A stretch of DNA of 41,391 nt, from positions 1-41,391 of the forward strand of contig DHDI01000030.1 of the NCBI GenBank assembly GCA_002399285.1, written 5' to 3'. Under the pieces are notes generated by a model that was not told the origin of the DNA, made no database searches, and worked only from the letters and a program-made list of their open reading frames with translations. The DNA is from Thermoanaerobacterales bacterium UBA4880 (GTDB taxonomy: Bacteria; Bacillota; Thermoanaerobacteria; Thermoanaerobacterales; UBA4877). Position numbers and translations under genes: made by a program. Each line of letters begins with the position of its first letter. The first letter of the stretch is position 1. This document shows, piece by piece, positions 1 through 6,184 of this stretch.

Positions 1-223
1 AGAATGTTCCGGCTATGCTTGCCGTTACCGGACTCTTCATATCATCCGATAATTTTTGTGGAAATAATATGCACCTCAGGACAAACAGGAGCATGAGCAT
101 GCCGGCTGCAATACCGCACGCCATATAAATGCCCTCGGAAAAACTTTTGAGCAGATTGCCGAGCGACGCCACGCCTAACATCAATCCGCAGAGAGCCACC
201 GGTGTTTTCTTAATGATTTCCAT
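1..223 (-). CDS. TDT-family transporter (TehA/SLAC1 fold), N-terminal part only
   Basis: Seventy-four codons are visible before the gene runs off the low-coordinate edge. The start ATG follows a purine-rich AGGGAAGAAGG sequence. The N-terminus reads MEIIKKTPVALCGLMLGVAS and then LGNL, the typical opening of the tellurite-resistance/dicarboxylate transporter (TDT) family: a short cytosolic lead into a first membrane helix carrying GLMLG-A-LGN. A second hydrophobic segment (about residues 33-52) and an SPVTASIAGTF stretch, resembling the family's PVxAS-TF motif, follow. Known members export organic acids, sulfite or other anions. The substrate cannot be told from this fragment. It lies 19 bases after the C_GCAxxG_C_C gene and is probably co-transcribed with it. 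The family call is an inference from a short fragment. Confidence 0.7.
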   Translation of the reverse strand, partial: MEIIKKTPVALCGLMLGVASLGNLLKSFSEGIYMACGIAAGMLMLLFVLRCILFPQKLSDDMKSPVTASIAGTF

Positions 224-242
224 TAGACTAATGCCTTCTTCC

Positions 243-752
243 CTACACAGTTTGCGTGCTTAAACTTTCTTTTTCATCCAAATTAGTAAGCCCCAATTCA
301 CGAATAACGATTTCCGCAACCTTAGCCGCAGTCATTCCCGTGAAGTGCACACACTGCTGAAAATGCTCGCCCTTGCTCATATCAAATTCCCTGGTCAGGA
401 CACGGCAGCAGGTAGAATTTTTCCCAGTTGCCTGTTTGAACCAATCATGCAGTTCATGCGTTAAAGCCATACATTTCACCACTTTGGGATCATCTTTCCC
501 GCTCAGCTGCGAACGGCCGAAAAAAATACCTAAAGCCAATACTCCCCCGTTCAATGCGCCGCACATACATCCTGAGCGTCCGGCACCAACTGCCATTCCG
601 GATGCCATACCTATAACCTCTCTCGGAATGTCCAGTTCAAAATTGTCCATTATCGACGCCACCAATGCCTCACAGCAAAAAAATCCGTTGCCGAAGTAAT
701 TTTCAGCGTCCTGCTGCACTTTCTTTACGCTGACCTCCCGTTTGATATTCAT
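243..752 (-). CDS. C_GCAxxG_C_C family protein (putative redox-active cysteine protein)
   Basis: 169 residues, with the start supported by AGGAGG seven bases upstream. Cysteines occur as FFCCEAL (about 25-30), SGCMCGALNGG (about 60-70), VKCMAL, STCCRVL and a late QQCVHF. This is the spacing of the small C_GCAxxG_C_C family, whose conserved cysteines suggest metal binding or a redox role; no biochemical function is established as far as I know. The middle GAGRSGCMCGALNGG block, with its glycines and alanines, is the most conserved feature. There is no signal peptide, so it is probably cytosolic. It has its own promoter and is followed after 19 bases by the TDT transporter gene, which suggests a two-gene operon. 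Family membership is fairly sure; function is unknown. Confidence 0.8.
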   Translation of the reverse strand: MNIKREVSVKKVQQDAENYFGNGFFCCEALVASIMDNFELDIPREVIGMASGMAVGAGRSGCMCGALNGGVLALGIFFGRSQLSGKDDPKVVKCMALTHELHDWFKQATGKNSTCCRVLTREFDMSKGEHFQQCVHFTGMTAAKVAEIVIRELGLTNLDEKESLSTQTV

Positions 753-793
753 TGTAAACTCCTCCTTTTTTTATAATAAGCAATGTTGTTATT

Positions 794-822
794 ATTATAG
801 CAAACAAAAATATCCCGTGCAA
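794..822 (-). promoter_or_regulatory. Sigma-A promoter of the C_GCAxxG_C_C gene
   Basis: On the minus strand TTGCAC and TATAAT are separated by exactly 17 bases, about 40 bases before the start codon. The -10 end overlaps an AT-rich inverted repeat (ATAATAA, 9-base gap, TTATTAT) that could be an operator, though AT-rich dyads arise easily by chance. Confidence 0.7.
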
Positions 823-913
823 TTTATGATTTGCCGTAAGCTGACACATTCAGCAAATAAAATCGGGTGAGAAGATGATCCTGAAATATCGACAAAATAG
901 ATACGTAATTATT

Positions 914-950
914 AAAAAAAGCGGTATGCCCTTTGGAGCCTATCCGCTTT
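914..950 (-). terminator. Intrinsic terminator of prfA
   Basis: Minus strand: AAAGCGG and CCGCTTT arms, with an imperfect TA/GC extension, close a short loop and are followed by a T-run (CCGCTTTTTTTAAT). It begins about 14 bases after the prfA stop codon. Confidence 0.75.
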
Positions 951-963
951 CCTATTCCATAGA

Positions 964-2034
964 TCAACTGACATCTTCTTCTAACTTTTCCGTTTGATCA
1001 GCTATCGTCAGGGCATCTATCAGCTCATCCAGATCGCCGTTAAGTATCGCATTCAGCTTATAGAGAGTGAGATTTATCCTGTGATCGGATACCCTTCCCT
1101 GCGGATAGTTGTATGTCCTTATCCTTTCGCTCCTGTCCCCGGTACCGACTTGTAATTTCCTGTTCTCGGCTATGCTCTCGGTTTGCTTCTCCCTTGCCAT
1201 ATCATAGAGCTTTGCCCTTAAGTATTTCATCGCCCTCTCTTTGTTCTTAAGCTGAGACCTCTCGTCCTGACAACTTATGACGATGCCGGTCGGCAGATGG
1301 GTTACCCTGACCGCAGAATCCGTAGTATTTACGCTCTGCCCGCCGTGTCCGCCCGAACGGAATACGTCTATTTTGAGATCATCCGGCCTTATCTCCACGT
1401 CCACGTCACCGGCTTCGGGAAGAACGGCCACAGTCGCGGTGGATGTGTGTATACGTCCTCCCGCCTCCGTCTCGGGGACCCTCTGCACCCTGTGCACGCC
1501 GCTCTCATACTTCAGCCTGCTGTATGCGCCCCTGCCTTCCACGCTGAACACTATCTCCTTAAATCCTCCCAGATCGGTCTGATTGGAATTCATTACCTCC
1601 ACCTTCCAGCCCTTGGCCTCGGCATACATGGAATACATGCGGTACAGGTCCGCAGCGAAGAGGGCCGCCTCCTCGCCGCCGGCTCCGCCTCTGATCTCCA
1701 CTATGACGTTTTTGTCGTCGTTGGGATCCTTGGGCAGGAGAAGCACCTTAAGCTCATCCTCCAGCTTGCTCTTTTCCGCCTCCAGCTCATTGATCTCGGA
1801 CTCGACCATCTCCTTAAAATCACTCTCCAGTTTTTCGCTCAGCAGCGCCTTATTCTCCTCTATGTCGCTTATCGTCTTTTTATATTCCTTATACTTCAAT
1901 ACGACATCCTCTATGGACGCATGCTCTTTGACCAGTTTCTGCCATGTCTCCATATCGGCAATGATCTCCGGGTCAGCCATTTTCACAGTAAGCTCGTCAT
2001 ATCTATTTTCAATAACATCCAATTTGTCGAACAT
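964..2034 (-). CDS. prfA: Peptide chain release factor 1
   Basis: Recognises UAA and UAG stop codons in the ribosomal A site and triggers hydrolysis of peptidyl-tRNA. The 356 residues match the usual RF1 length of about 360. The catalytic [18 protein letters not shown] block contains GGQ, the target of PrmC methylation. A long charged coiled coil occupies roughly residues 35-105, and the stop-codon reading loop should lie in domain 2 (around [16 protein letters not shown]). I chose the ATG preceded by GAGGTG five bases upstream over one six codons earlier that lacks a ribosome site. In many Firmicutes prmC follows prfA; here a terminator and the C_GCAxxG_C_C gene follow instead, so prmC must be elsewhere. 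It is a housekeeping gene between accessory units. Confidence 0.97.
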   Translation of the reverse strand: MFDKLDVIENRYDELTVKMADPEIIADMETWQKLVKEHASIEDVVLKYKEYKKTISDIEENKALLSEKLESDFKEMVESEINELEAEKSKLEDELKVLLLPKDPNDDKNVIVEIRGGAGGEEAALFAADLYRMYSMYAEAKGWKVEVMNSNQTDLGGFKEIVFSVEGRGAYSRLKYESGVHRVQRVPETEAGGRIHTSTATVAVLPEAGDVDVEIRPDDLKIDVFRSGGHGGQSVNTTDSAVRVTHLPTGIVISCQDERSQLKNKERAMKYLRAKLYDMAREKQTESIAENRKLQVGTGDRSERIRTYNYPQGRVSDHRINLTLYKLNAILNGDLDELIDALTIADQTEKLEEDVS

Positions 2035-2066
2035 CAAATCACCTCTATACATATTAACAAGATAAT

Positions 2067-2072
2067 ATTATA
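2067..2072 (-). promoter_or_regulatory. Extended -10 promoter of prfA
   Basis: TGGTATAAT on the minus strand is an extended -10 element (TGN-TATAAT), 33 bases before the chosen start. The -35 region is poor (TGTAAA). Just upstream is a small inverted repeat, AAAAAGT and ACTTTTT. Confidence 0.55.
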
Positions 2073-2177
2073 CCATATATGAAAAAAGTTTTACACTTTT
2101 TGTATAAAGGTTGGAGATTTCCGTAAAACGCGGGGACCATTGACATGGATTATGCCGTTATAATTTTTACAATTCTT

Positions 2178-2214
2178 ATAAAAGAATCTGAGCAGCATAA
2201 ATCACCGCTCAGAT
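2178..2214 (-). terminator. Intrinsic terminator of PTS cluster 1
   Basis: Minus strand: ATCTGAGC and GCTCAGAT (eight perfect pairs) around a 13-base loop, followed by TCTTTTAT, just after the IID stop codon. It ends the cluster 1 PTS operon and separates it from prfA. Confidence 0.8.
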
Positions 2215-2228
2215 CCCTTCAACAACTG

Positions 2229-3101
2229 TTAAGCTGCAGCCGGTGCAAACATCGGCAGGCCTTCGATCCATGCGAGAATGAAGCCTACTATAAATAGTAT
2301 CAGCATTATAGTCGTTGTCTTTTTCCCTTTCCTCACCATAAAGAAACATATGAATGCCAAACCCAGCGGCAACAGTTTAGGTGCTATGCTGTCCAGTACG
2401 CTCTGTATAGAGAGCGTCTGGTAATTACCCATATTCAAAGTGAGAGTCGTAGAAAAATTGATCATGGATGAGATCATACTCCCGACGACTGTCGCACCAA
2501 GGAATTTCGCCGCCGTGCTGAATGTATCTATCATCCCTCCTTCAGTGGCTGATTCCAGGAACGACATGCCCTTGACGTAACCTATATCCAAACCCTTATA
2601 CCGAACATACCAGGCCGGAATATTGTGTATCAGCAGGAATAAGATCGGCCCCAGGATATTGCCCTGCATACAAAAGGATAGCCCGACTCCTAAGCCTATG
2701 GTCCGCAATGTCCCCCAAAAGATCGAATCTCCTATTCCGGACAGCGGACCCATCAAAGCCGTCTTGACCGAATTTATTGAAGCCGTATCAAACTCCTTGT
2801 TTTGTGAGGCTTCCTCTTCCATGGCAACAGTGACGCCCTGAACGAACGTGGTCATTTGTGGAGTAATGTTAAAAAACGTTATGTGTCTCTTCAAGGCCTC
2901 TTTAAATCCATCCTCATCATCCTTATAGATCCTTCTAAGATGAGGGATCATTGCATAGCCGAATCCTATCCCCTGCTGGCGTTCATAGTTGAAACACCCC
3001 TGCAGTCCGCATGAGCGCCAAAACCCGCTCATAAACTCAGCTCTGCTCATATTGCCAATGAATTTATCATCCTTTATTTGAACATTGTTGGCGTTTTCCA
3101 T
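2229..3101 (-). CDS. PTS mannose/fructose/sorbose-family IID component (cluster 1)
   Basis: Membrane subunit that, with IIC, forms the sugar channel of a mannose-family phosphotransferase system. The 290 residues match the family. Typical features are the N-terminal RAEFMSGFWRSCGLQGCFNY segment followed by ERQQGIGF, MIPHLRRIY, a GPLSGIGDSIFWGTLR block about residues 138-153, and hydrophobic helices in the C-terminal half, where IID crosses the membrane. It starts 13 bases after IIC behind AAGGAGG and is the last gene of the operon. The sugar cannot be read from IID; the SIS-domain enzyme at the head of the operon suggests an amino sugar or a glycated amine. The family is certain, the substrate open. 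Confidence 0.93.
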   Translation of the reverse strand: MENANNVQIKDDKFIGNMSRAEFMSGFWRSCGLQGCFNYERQQGIGFGYAMIPHLRRIYKDDEDGFKEALKRHITFFNITPQMTTFVQGVTVAMEEEASQNKEFDTASINSVKTALMGPLSGIGDSIFWGTLRTIGLGVGLSFCMQGNILGPILFLLIHNIPAWYVRYKGLDIGYVKGMSFLESATEGGMIDTFSTAAKFLGATVVGSMISSMINFSTTLTLNMGNYQTLSIQSVLDSIAPKLLPLGLAFICFFMVRKGKKTTTIMLILFIVGFILAWIEGLPMFAPAAA

Positions 3102-3114
3102 CTCTATACCTCCT

Positions 3115-3855
3115 TTATTCCAGATTTCTCTTCTGCGAGAAATTGTAATAGATCAATGCGATGATCAAGCCCATGACCGCCACTCCCAGAGAATCCATTT
3201 TCAAATAAGCGGATAACATGAATCCCAAGAATAGCAACGGGGTGCTTTCATTATCCATAATATAATTCATCAAAAGCGCTATCCCCAGTGCCGGCAATAA
3301 TGTCGAAGCTTTATTCAAGCCGCTCAGGACAACAGTGGGAATAATGCCTATCAACGCCTCTACCGGTCCCCGGCCAAAGTATGTGGCCAAGAACATTGGG
3401 ACAAAAAACACAACGGCAAAGATCAATACGCCTGACCAAAAATATCTCTCTATAGCCTTATAATCTCCTCTTTCAGCCGCCGCATCGCAGCGCGGATTGA
3501 AAATATTGTTTATGATTCTCGGAATTATACCGGTCGGTTGAAACAATAGCGCTATGGGCATCGACAAGGCTATGGCAGAACTGGCATCCATATGAGAACC
3601 TATCGCAAAGAAGACAGCCAAAATCGTTCCTGCCGAAGCATTGGGAAGGGAGGTCACTCCTATGCCTACGAAGCCCATAAAGATCAATTGCAGCGTTGCC
3701 CCCATAATTAACCCCGTTTTTACATCACCCATGATCAATCCTATCAACGTAGCTTGAACGATCGGGGTATCTAAAAGGTTCTGTCCAAAAATCCTTCCGT
3801 CAAGTATTCCCAGAACAAAAACTAACGACACCAAAATACACTTGAGCAGAAACAT
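3115..3855 (-). CDS. PTS mannose/fructose/sorbose-family IIC component (cluster 1)
   Basis: Integral membrane sugar permease of the mannose-family PTS, 246 residues, almost wholly hydrophobic. The signature DGRIFGQNLLDTPIVQATLI, followed by GLIMGDVKTGLIMGATLQLIFMG, lies in residues 20-63 and is diagnostic for IIC of this family (the D-T-GL-GA-LEL-FMG pattern). A ribosome site, GGGGGAG, lies eight bases before the ATG. It is followed after 13 bases by IID and preceded by IIB after 23 bases, the standard arrangement for this family. It works as a complex with IID; IIA and IIB supply the phosphate. Confidence 0.93.
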   Translation of the reverse strand: MFLLKCILVSLVFVLGILDGRIFGQNLLDTPIVQATLIGLIMGDVKTGLIMGATLQLIFMGFVGIGVTSLPNASAGTILAVFFAIGSHMDASSAIALSMPIALLFQPTGIIPRIINNIFNPRCDAAAERGDYKAIERYFWSGVLIFAVVFFVPMFLATYFGRGPVEALIGIIPTVVLSGLNKASTLLPALGIALLMNYIMDNESTPLLFLGFMLSAYLKMDSLGVAVMGLIIALIYYNFSQKRNLE

Positions 3856-3878
3856 AAAGCATGCTCCCCCTTCTTTAA

Positions 3879-4370
3879 TTATTTATTCTTGTTATATATT
3901 TCATGGATCTCTTTCAAATACATCTTGGGCTCATTGGGTATGGATTGAAGGAAAACATTTTTCCCATCGGCCGCGATCTCATCCAGCGCATTTAAATCTT
4001 CTTCAATCAAATATACCTGATTGGTTATTGAGACTCTGCCCTCTTCATAATGAATGCCGCCTATGTCCACCTCCATCACTTCGGAGCAGTTCTTTGCCAC
4101 TTCCGCTCCGTCTTTGCAGTTGCCTACTATTATAAGGATCTTCCTCTTTTTATTGGACGGATTATTTATATAATTAATTCCATCCTTCAGGGTGAGGATC
4201 TCCAAGCCCACCCCCGCCGGTTTCCCCAGTTTTAAGCTCATCTTTGTCATCGGATCGATTGCCGCCTTATCATTTATCACCACCATGGTATCCGCTTCGG
4301 TATACCTCACCCAGTAAGTGGCCACCTGTCCGTGCACCAACCTCTGATCGATCCGTAAAAGCTTTATCAT
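3879..4370 (-). CDS. PTS mannose/fructose/sorbose-family IIB component (cluster 1)
   Basis: Cytosolic phosphocarrier of about 163 residues that takes phosphate from IIA and passes it to the incoming sugar. The N-terminal LLRIDQRLVHGQVATYW contains the phosphorylated histidine (His13 from the chosen start). I placed the start at the ATG behind GGGGG with seven intervening bases; an upstream in-frame start eight codons earlier has no such site. In LevR systems phospho-IIB also phosphorylates the PRD2 domain of the activator, so this subunit is the likely negative signal to the LevR-like regulator upstream. It lies 20 bases after IIA. Confidence 0.93.
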   Translation of the reverse strand: MIKLLRIDQRLVHGQVATYWVRYTEADTMVVINDKAAIDPMTKMSLKLGKPAGVGLEILTLKDGINYINNPSNKKRKILIIVGNCKDGAEVAKNCSEVMEVDIGGIHYEEGRVSITNQVYLIEEDLNALDEIAADGKNVFLQSIPNEPKMYLKEIHEIYNKNK

Positions 4371-4390
4371 TGTCTTTCCCCCTTTATCTG

Positions 4391-4792
4391 TCAAATATCT
4401 TTCAATTCGTCATTTATAAATTGTATGGTCTCTTTGCTCCGCTCTATGGCCTTTCGTATAGAGTCTTCAGCATCTTCCATCGGGTCCAGCATTATCTCGA
4501 GCAATAGGCCCAAATTGACTCCGGACACAATATATAAGTTTTTGTAATCATTTAGGAAAAGAGCCGCTATCTTAGTAGTACTTCCCGAGGGTATGTCCGT
4601 CATCAAGATGATGGTATCGTTTTCGCCGTACGCACAAAGCTTTTCCCTGATTTTTTCCGTCAGGGCCTTGGGGGAATCCTTGTCTTCCATTACTATGGTA
4701 TCAAATTCATTATCGCCGCCCCCTATCATTTTGAATGCCGATAGAAAACCTTCGCTCAATCTGCCATGAGTCAGCACTATTACTTTTTTCAT
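4391..4792 (-). CDS. PTS mannose/fructose/sorbose-family IIA component (cluster 1)
   Basis: Free-standing IIA protein, 133 residues, that receives phosphate from HPr. The active histidine is His9 in MKKVIVLTHGRLSEGF. The later DTIILMTDIPSGSTTKIAALFL segment matches the family's DLFGGSP-like loop, here with DIPSGST in its place. The start has GGAGG eight bases upstream; an upstream start five codons earlier overlaps that site and is unlikely. IIA is separate from IIB, unlike the fused ManX type. A hairpin-rich gap of about 220 bases separates it from the SIS gene, and a TATAAT box lies 42 bases upstream, so the PTS genes may also have their own promoter. Confidence 0.92.
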   Translation of the reverse strand: MKKVIVLTHGRLSEGFLSAFKMIGGGDNEFDTIVMEDKDSPKALTEKIREKLCAYGENDTIILMTDIPSGSTTKIAALFLNDYKNLYIVSGVNLGLLLEIMLDPMEDAEDSIRKAIERSKETIQFINDELKDI

Positions 4793-4833
4793 TTTCTGCC
4801 TCCACATATTTATTAGATAAATATAAAAGACAC

Positions 4834-4839
4834 ATTATA
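4834..4839 (-). promoter_or_regulatory. Possible secondary promoter for the cluster 1 IIA-IID genes
   Basis: A perfect TATAAT on the minus strand lies 42 bases before the IIA start. No convincing -35 is present (TTACGA at 18 bases). It may give basal transcription of the PTS genes independently of the sigma-54 promoter. Confidence 0.35.
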
Positions 4840-4934
4840 ACATCAACTCTTACAACATCGTAAACTCGCCGGCTTTTTCTCAATCAATAGCGTTTAATTT
4901 TTGTATATATTTGCGGGATTTTCAGGGTGCAGAG

Positions 4935-5005
4935 GTTTTTCATGGTGTTCCTATGAAAAACTTTAATTTTTATGGCTTCTACAGCAGTCAACCGCCGTAG
5001 AAGCC
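4935..5005 (-). other. Two intercistronic stem-loops between the SIS gene and PTS IIA
   Basis: The first hairpin (4974-5005) has nine perfect pairs, GGCTTCTAC and GTAGAAGCC. The second (4935-4961) has GTTTTTCAT and ATGAAAAAC arms. Neither is followed by a T-run on the transcribed strand, so they look more like mRNA processing or stability elements than terminators. They would let the SIS and PTS segments of one transcript accumulate at different levels. Confidence 0.45.
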
Positions 5006-5012
5006 CATAATA

Positions 5013-6092
5013 TTAATTATCCGTCTTCGTCTTCAATGCTTCCGAACTGCGGTGATTGTATATGGTTATGGCGCGGATGCCCAATTCTTCACAGATGTTG
5101 CTGGGAATATATTGAAAAGGGATCACAAAAAGCAATGGCAAAAAATTAGGATCGCAGTCAACATCAATGTTTAAAGTATGGTCATCGGCATAATTAGCAT
5201 TCTTGGTTATCAAATAGGCTCTGTCAGTCAATTGCTGCACTCCTCTATAAACGGCAATGATCCTGTCATGCATCACATCGTCCATATCCAGCAAAAAGAC
5301 TGCGTTATCCTTCTTTATCTCATAGGTCGGTCCATGGATAAACTCTTCGGATTCATATGCATTGGCGGGAATGCCCACAGTTTCTTCCAGCTTTAGTGAT
5401 CCCTCCAACGCCACGCCCAAGCTTGGACCTATGCCAACTATCATGACCCGTCTCATGGAATAAAAATCTTCCTTATTGACAGTATAAAAATCCAAGACCT
5501 TTTTTTGAATGCGGGGCATTTCCTTGACTACATCCTCTAATTGCTTGATATTCTGCTTGTAGCGTTTTTCGTCGCATTTACCGCCCTTATAGGCTGCCTC
5601 AAGAGCAAAGAGCATTAAAAACAGAGTGGAGCTCGGCACGCCTCTGCATACGAATAGGTCCCGTCCATATTTACTAGTGCCATACACAAAAGTATGTTCC
5701 GCATGATTAGTCACAGGACTGCCCGGTATCATAGTCAGAGCCGCCACGTCATTTCCATTTTCCTTTGCTACCTTTATGGCCTCTATGGTATTCGTGCTCC
5801 TTCCGCTTTGTGATAAACACATTATAAAAGAATTGTCATGATATTTATAATCATATCTAGCATAGGTCTTCGAATGGATACACTCTACCTCAATATCCAA
5901 AAACTCCTCCATGGCATATCTGGCACAATTCGCTATATTAAATGACGAACCCGCGGCCACCAGAACTATTTTTTTATATGGTTTTAACAAAAATAATTCT
6001 ACCAATTCCTTCAGCAAATCATTGCGGTTTTTTATAACGTCCTCACACGCTTTGGGCGCCTCCAAAATGCAATCGTTCATCCATTTAAGCAA
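5013..6092 (-). CDS. SIS-domain sugar-phosphate isomerase/deglycase (GlmS- or FrlB/GfrF-like)
   Basis: Cytosolic double-SIS protein, 359 residues, without the glutaminase domain of GlmS. SIS 1 (about 40-180) has VAAGSSFNIANCAR and MCLSQSGRSTNTIEA, the phosphosugar-binding Ser/Thr loops. SIS 2 has IGPSLGVALEGSLKLEE and the GlmS-like ESEEFIHGP motif with the catalytic glutamate and histidine region. Such enzymes beside mannose-family PTS genes cleave or isomerise the phosphorylated sugar made by the PTS, for example glucosamine-type or glucoselysine/fructoselysine 6-phosphates. The exact substrate is not decidable here. The start is set at a TTG behind GAGGGGG (eight bases). The GTG 36 bases upstream lies about two bases after the predicted sigma-54 transcription start and has no ribosome site. 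It is the first gene of the sigma-54 operon. Confidence 0.8.
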   Translation of the reverse strand: MLKWMNDCILEAPKACEDVIKNRNDLLKELVELFLLKPYKKIVLVAAGSSFNIANCARYAMEEFLDIEVECIHSKTYARYDYKYHDNSFIMCLSQSGRSTNTIEAIKVAKENGNDVAALTMIPGSPVTNHAEHTFVYGTSKYGRDLFVCRGVPSSTLFLMLFALEAAYKGGKCDEKRYKQNIKQLEDVVKEMPRIQKKVLDFYTVNKEDFYSMRRVMIVGIGPSLGVALEGSLKLEETVGIPANAYESEEFIHGPTYEIKKDNAVFLLDMDDVMHDRIIAVYRGVQQLTDRAYLITKNANYADDHTLNIDVDCDPNFLPLLFVIPFQYIPSNICEELGIRAITIYNHRSSEALKTKTDN

Positions 6093-6140
6093 GGTAACGA
6101 CCCCCTCATTGAAATATTTTTTTCTCACGGCTATATATTA

Positions 6141-6156
6141 AGCAAAAAGCATGCCA
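6141..6156 (-). promoter_or_regulatory. Sigma-54 promoter of PTS cluster 1
   Basis: Minus strand TGGCATGCTTTTTGCT matches the -24/-12 consensus TGGCACG-N4-TTGCW at all but one position, with the obligatory GG and GC spaced by ten bases. The predicted transcription start, near 6130, leaves room for the GAGGGGG site and the TTG start at 6092. The element overlaps the downstream arm and T-run of the terminator of the LevR-like gene. Confidence 0.85.
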
Positions 6157-6177
6157 GCTTATTGTAAGCCGGCATGC
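6144..6177 (-). terminator. Terminator of the cluster 1 LevR-like gene
   Basis: Minus strand: GCATGCCGGCTTA and TAAGCTGGCATGC arms (13 pairs, one of them G-U) with a three-base loop, followed by TTTTTG. It begins eight bases after the stop codon. Its last arm and T-run are also the sigma-54 promoter. Confidence 0.88.
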
Positions 6178-6184
6178 CCTCTGC

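Noticed and set aside
1297..2082. A long open frame on the plus strand across prfA
   Set aside because: It lies wholly antiparallel to a clear release factor gene, lacks a ribosome site, and its translation has no recognisable domain; it is a shadow of the codon pattern of prfA.
4935..5005. Two hairpins as an intrinsic terminator between the SIS gene and PTS IIA
   Set aside because: Neither is followed by a T-run on the transcribed strand; both are A-rich there. They are listed as intercistronic stem-loops instead.
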